64,000 bases of DNA. It comes from an uncultured Aquimarina sp. GTDB taxonomy: Bacteria > Bacteroidota > Bacteroidia > Flavobacteriales > Flavobacteriaceae. The number at the start of each line of letters is the position of its first letter. The first letter of the stretch is position 1. The translations under genes and the position numbers were made by a program. The notes beneath the pieces were generated by a model. The model saw only the letters and a list, made by a program, of their open reading frames with translations. It ran no database searches and was not told the DNA's origin. The DNA lies in contig NZ_CANLMP010000009.1 of NCBI RefSeq assembly GCF_947492405.1, positions 112,020-176,019 on the forward strand, read 5' to 3'. Positions 62,601-64,000 of this stretch are shown piece by piece.

Positions 62601-64000
62601 TGCGGGGTTAGAATTTTATAGAAGATCGGTTTTTAATGTAGTTGAAGGACAACAACTGAATATAGCTTTTTGGGCAATAAATATTGATTTTGAAAATTCG
62701 CCAAGTACGGATGGTAGGGTATTTCCCAATATAACCTGTAATATAGAACAAGGGGGATCGGTAGTATATACATTTGATACGGGGGATTTATTAAGAACTG
62801 TTGATTGGCAGGAGTTTACGGGTGGATTTACTCCGACTTCCAGTGATCCGATTGAGTTTGTTCTAATTAATAATGCTCCAGGAGGAGGAGGTAATGATTT
62901 AGCAATAGATGATATTTTGATTTCTCAAAGTCTTTGTGATTTTGATGGTGATGGAATACCAAATACTCAAGATACAGATTCTGATGATGATGGCTGTAGT
63001 GATGCTAATGAAGCATATAATGATGCGAATGCTGATGGCGGCGATGGTGAGCAATTCGGTATGGGCGATCCATCTACAGTAGATCCATTAACAGGTTTAG
63101 TAACTGAAGCGGGAGTAGATTATACGCTAGGTACTAATCTAAGAGTAACTGATGCGAGTGCTACTGTATGTAATTCTACTACTCCGGTAATATTGCATCA
63201 AAACCCTATTTGTGATGATACTGTTTATAATTTAGTATGGGATGGCTTTGCTCCTAATAATATAGATGAATTTGATTGGACTCCAGATGGAGCTTTAACG
63301 AACACTTTTTCTGATGTAGATGGCTCTGGAATAAATATTACTCATACTTTTTCTGGAGAAATAGGTACTTTTGGTATTTGGCCCGTAGCTTTTGGAACAT
63401 TAACTCCTAGTGTTAATTCTAATGCGACAGGGGTTATTGCTGATGAAGTATTAGAGTATTATACAAGCGGTTTTGGAGTAGATGGAATAACACAAACAAT
63501 TACATTTAGTGCAGATATATATTCTGTAGGGTTTGATTTATACCATATAAATACTAATGGTACAAATGGAGATTTGTTTACTGTAACTGCAACTGATGGT
63601 GCAGGAAATACAATATTTCCAACTTTTACCAACTCAGGGATGCCTTCTTACACATCTAACGAGACTACTGGAGTTATTGATGCTAACGATAGTTCAGTAA
63701 GTAATCAAGATGATCAAATAGGTGTTAATTTTGTAGATTTAGATGGAATTGAAAGTATCACTATTGTGTGGCAAAATTGTTCAACTTGTAGCCCTAATGT
63801 TCAGCATGGCTCCGCTATTGGTGGTTTCGATTTTTGTACGGAGATACCTATTGTAGTCACGGGAGTAAGCAGTCCAACCGTTACAGAGGGTACGGATTTA
63901 GTACATACAATTACCTTAAATGTTAGCACACCACAGCCAGTTACCTATCCATTTGTATTGGCAGATGGTAGTGCAGTAGCCCCTGGAGATTATACGAATG
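59614..64000 (+). CDS. Very large secreted surface protein with thrombospondin type 3-like Ca-binding repeats and Calx-beta domain (3' end outside window)
   Basis: ATG at 59614, signal peptide MKKITQVSGHLGLLNVLVKNSYYLLFFFLFIGFNGNSQ; recurring LDDDNDGILD / DTDSDDDGCFDALEGSG; last visible VTGVSSPTVTEGTDLVHTITLNVSTPQPVTYPFVLADGSAVAPGDYTN is in frame. Confidence 0.88.
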   Translation, partial: MKKITQVSGHLGLLNVLVKNSYYLLFFFLFIGFNGNSQNPVTSWTISTEAATDQDTYSASGQTYQYGQGDEVIITSVTYNSNVYTIPFASQFYIFRRDDIASNAQGVAVLGDKASIFYERTGGSNFIYGPSLPGTPGDIDLESILKEPVINRGALDVFRNQGTNSGDEGPSNIERIDVVFPALKVNNVADLTLNGFLASEKNGNNTFKAAAILTIDGSGNPLSYGNLVTIVANTSYGEPTVNSFNPVRNNAFIEDSNSDNQPIRVGGAGERMGLSIITFADLGISAGETFYGLSFFGDDVVDSDNLLDVTTFPDNTSTGADIYGALGTIVTASGFDPADQDGDLVSNTVDLDDDNDGILDTNEQPGGDPFADEDGDLVPNYLDTSFSGFSDSNGDGISDQFDTDIDGIIDQFDVDSDGDGCFDAIEASGSFLYSDLTIDNNLANTSADVDSDGIPIISGSPQTNDPDVLDRAVNPCNAGSSDGDIVSDADDLDDDNDGILDIDELNCATTSRTLDQTFSSTANPFTQADVYPFDVSGTTSTVDASFTASLQGGAGWASGVSNVNGSVGVTNFVNLQANNTDFTVGDTYTYTLTFSETVYDVVFKWGGLDNSDRSDFFATSDGNQPIALSITNNVGGGKTITGNSVVSTAGGANAPSNSIEVSIPGPVRTITIISAKQDGNAGNVTLQFYDLVYCVAVNSDADGNPDHLDTDSDDDGCFDALEGSGSFTNTNVDGSSGELTGGVGTNGVPSITGSPQGTNTAVTDAGDTLACDIAIDAVDDLGTTVVEGIGGQTIANVLNNDDIEGATPTTSTVDLTLVSSGNPGITLNTGTGSIDVASSVPVGEYTLTYQICPAGSTFSCDVAVVSIVVLKDSDGDTVPDTTDLDDDNDGILDSDENGCASGDTRVNFTLLSEDFGAADGTRVSSVYTNYSYEDGTGSGNGGGNPIDLQDGEYTIFEDIQAVSPTFASVVWKTIGDHTTGPGDFTGRMAIYNSNNIAGLEFYRRSVFNVVEGQQLNIAFWAINIDFENSPSTDGRVFPNITCNIEQGGSVVYTFDTGDLLRTVDWQEFTGGFTPTSSDPIEFVLINNAPGGGGNDLAIDDILISQSLCDFDGDGIPNTQDTDSDDDGCSDANEAYNDANADGGDGEQFGMGDPSTVDPLTGLVTEAGVDYTLGTNLRVTDASATVCNSTTPVILHQNPICDDTVYNLVWDGFAPNNIDEFDWTPDGALTNTFSDVDGSGINITHTFSGEIGTFGIWPVAFGTLTPSVNSNATGVIADEVLEYYTSGFGVDGITQTITFSADIYSVGFDLYHINTNGTNGDLFTVTATDGAGNTIFPTFTNSGMPSYTSNETTGVIDANDSSVSNQDDQIGVNFVDLDGIESITIVWQNCSTCSPNVQHGSAIGGFDFCTEIPIVVTGVSSPTVTEGTDLVHTITLNVSTPQPVTYPFVLADGSAVAPGDYTN

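Overview
The window is a low-GC chromosomal segment from a marine-type Flavobacteriia, probably Aquimarina-like. That assignment is inferred from gene content, TAnnTTTG promoters and S21/tuf/rpoBC synteny; no search was run. 0-15 kb holds accessory envelope and enzyme genes: a TPR protein, a beta-barrel receptor, an M23 peptidase, a DUF885 protein, AraC and TetR regulators, a serine hydrolase and an amidohydrolase. 15-28 kb holds the most unusual region. Two paralogous proteins there resemble the Leptospira surface protein LipL32. They flank an SPFH/SHOCT, zinc-ribbon and orphan-secreted-protein cluster, next to a truncated YkgJ pseudogene and a NarL-type two-component system. 28-42 kb holds housekeeping and accessory genes: a LolC/E-type permease, cystathionine beta-synthase, a K+ channel, an alanine symporter, acyl-CoA dehydrogenase with a 90-bp tandem repeat across its stop codon, and alpha-amylase. 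41.5-57 kb is the conserved rpsU-xerC-hpf-tRNA-tuf-tRNA-secE-nusG-rplKAJL-rpoBC block. prfC and the start of a very large thrombospondin-type-3/Calx-beta surface protein, open at the window end, follow. The main candidate for an undescribed system is the LipL32-like/SPFH/zinc-ribbon cluster (about 15.6-23.9 kb), possibly controlled by the adjacent HK/RR pair. Other notable items are a 162-bp MITE-like element, REP-like hairpins (one between rpoB and rpoC), a palindrome inserted in a signal-peptide coding region, a heptanucleotide repeat in a promoter, and a perfect Shine-Dalgarno at rpsU.
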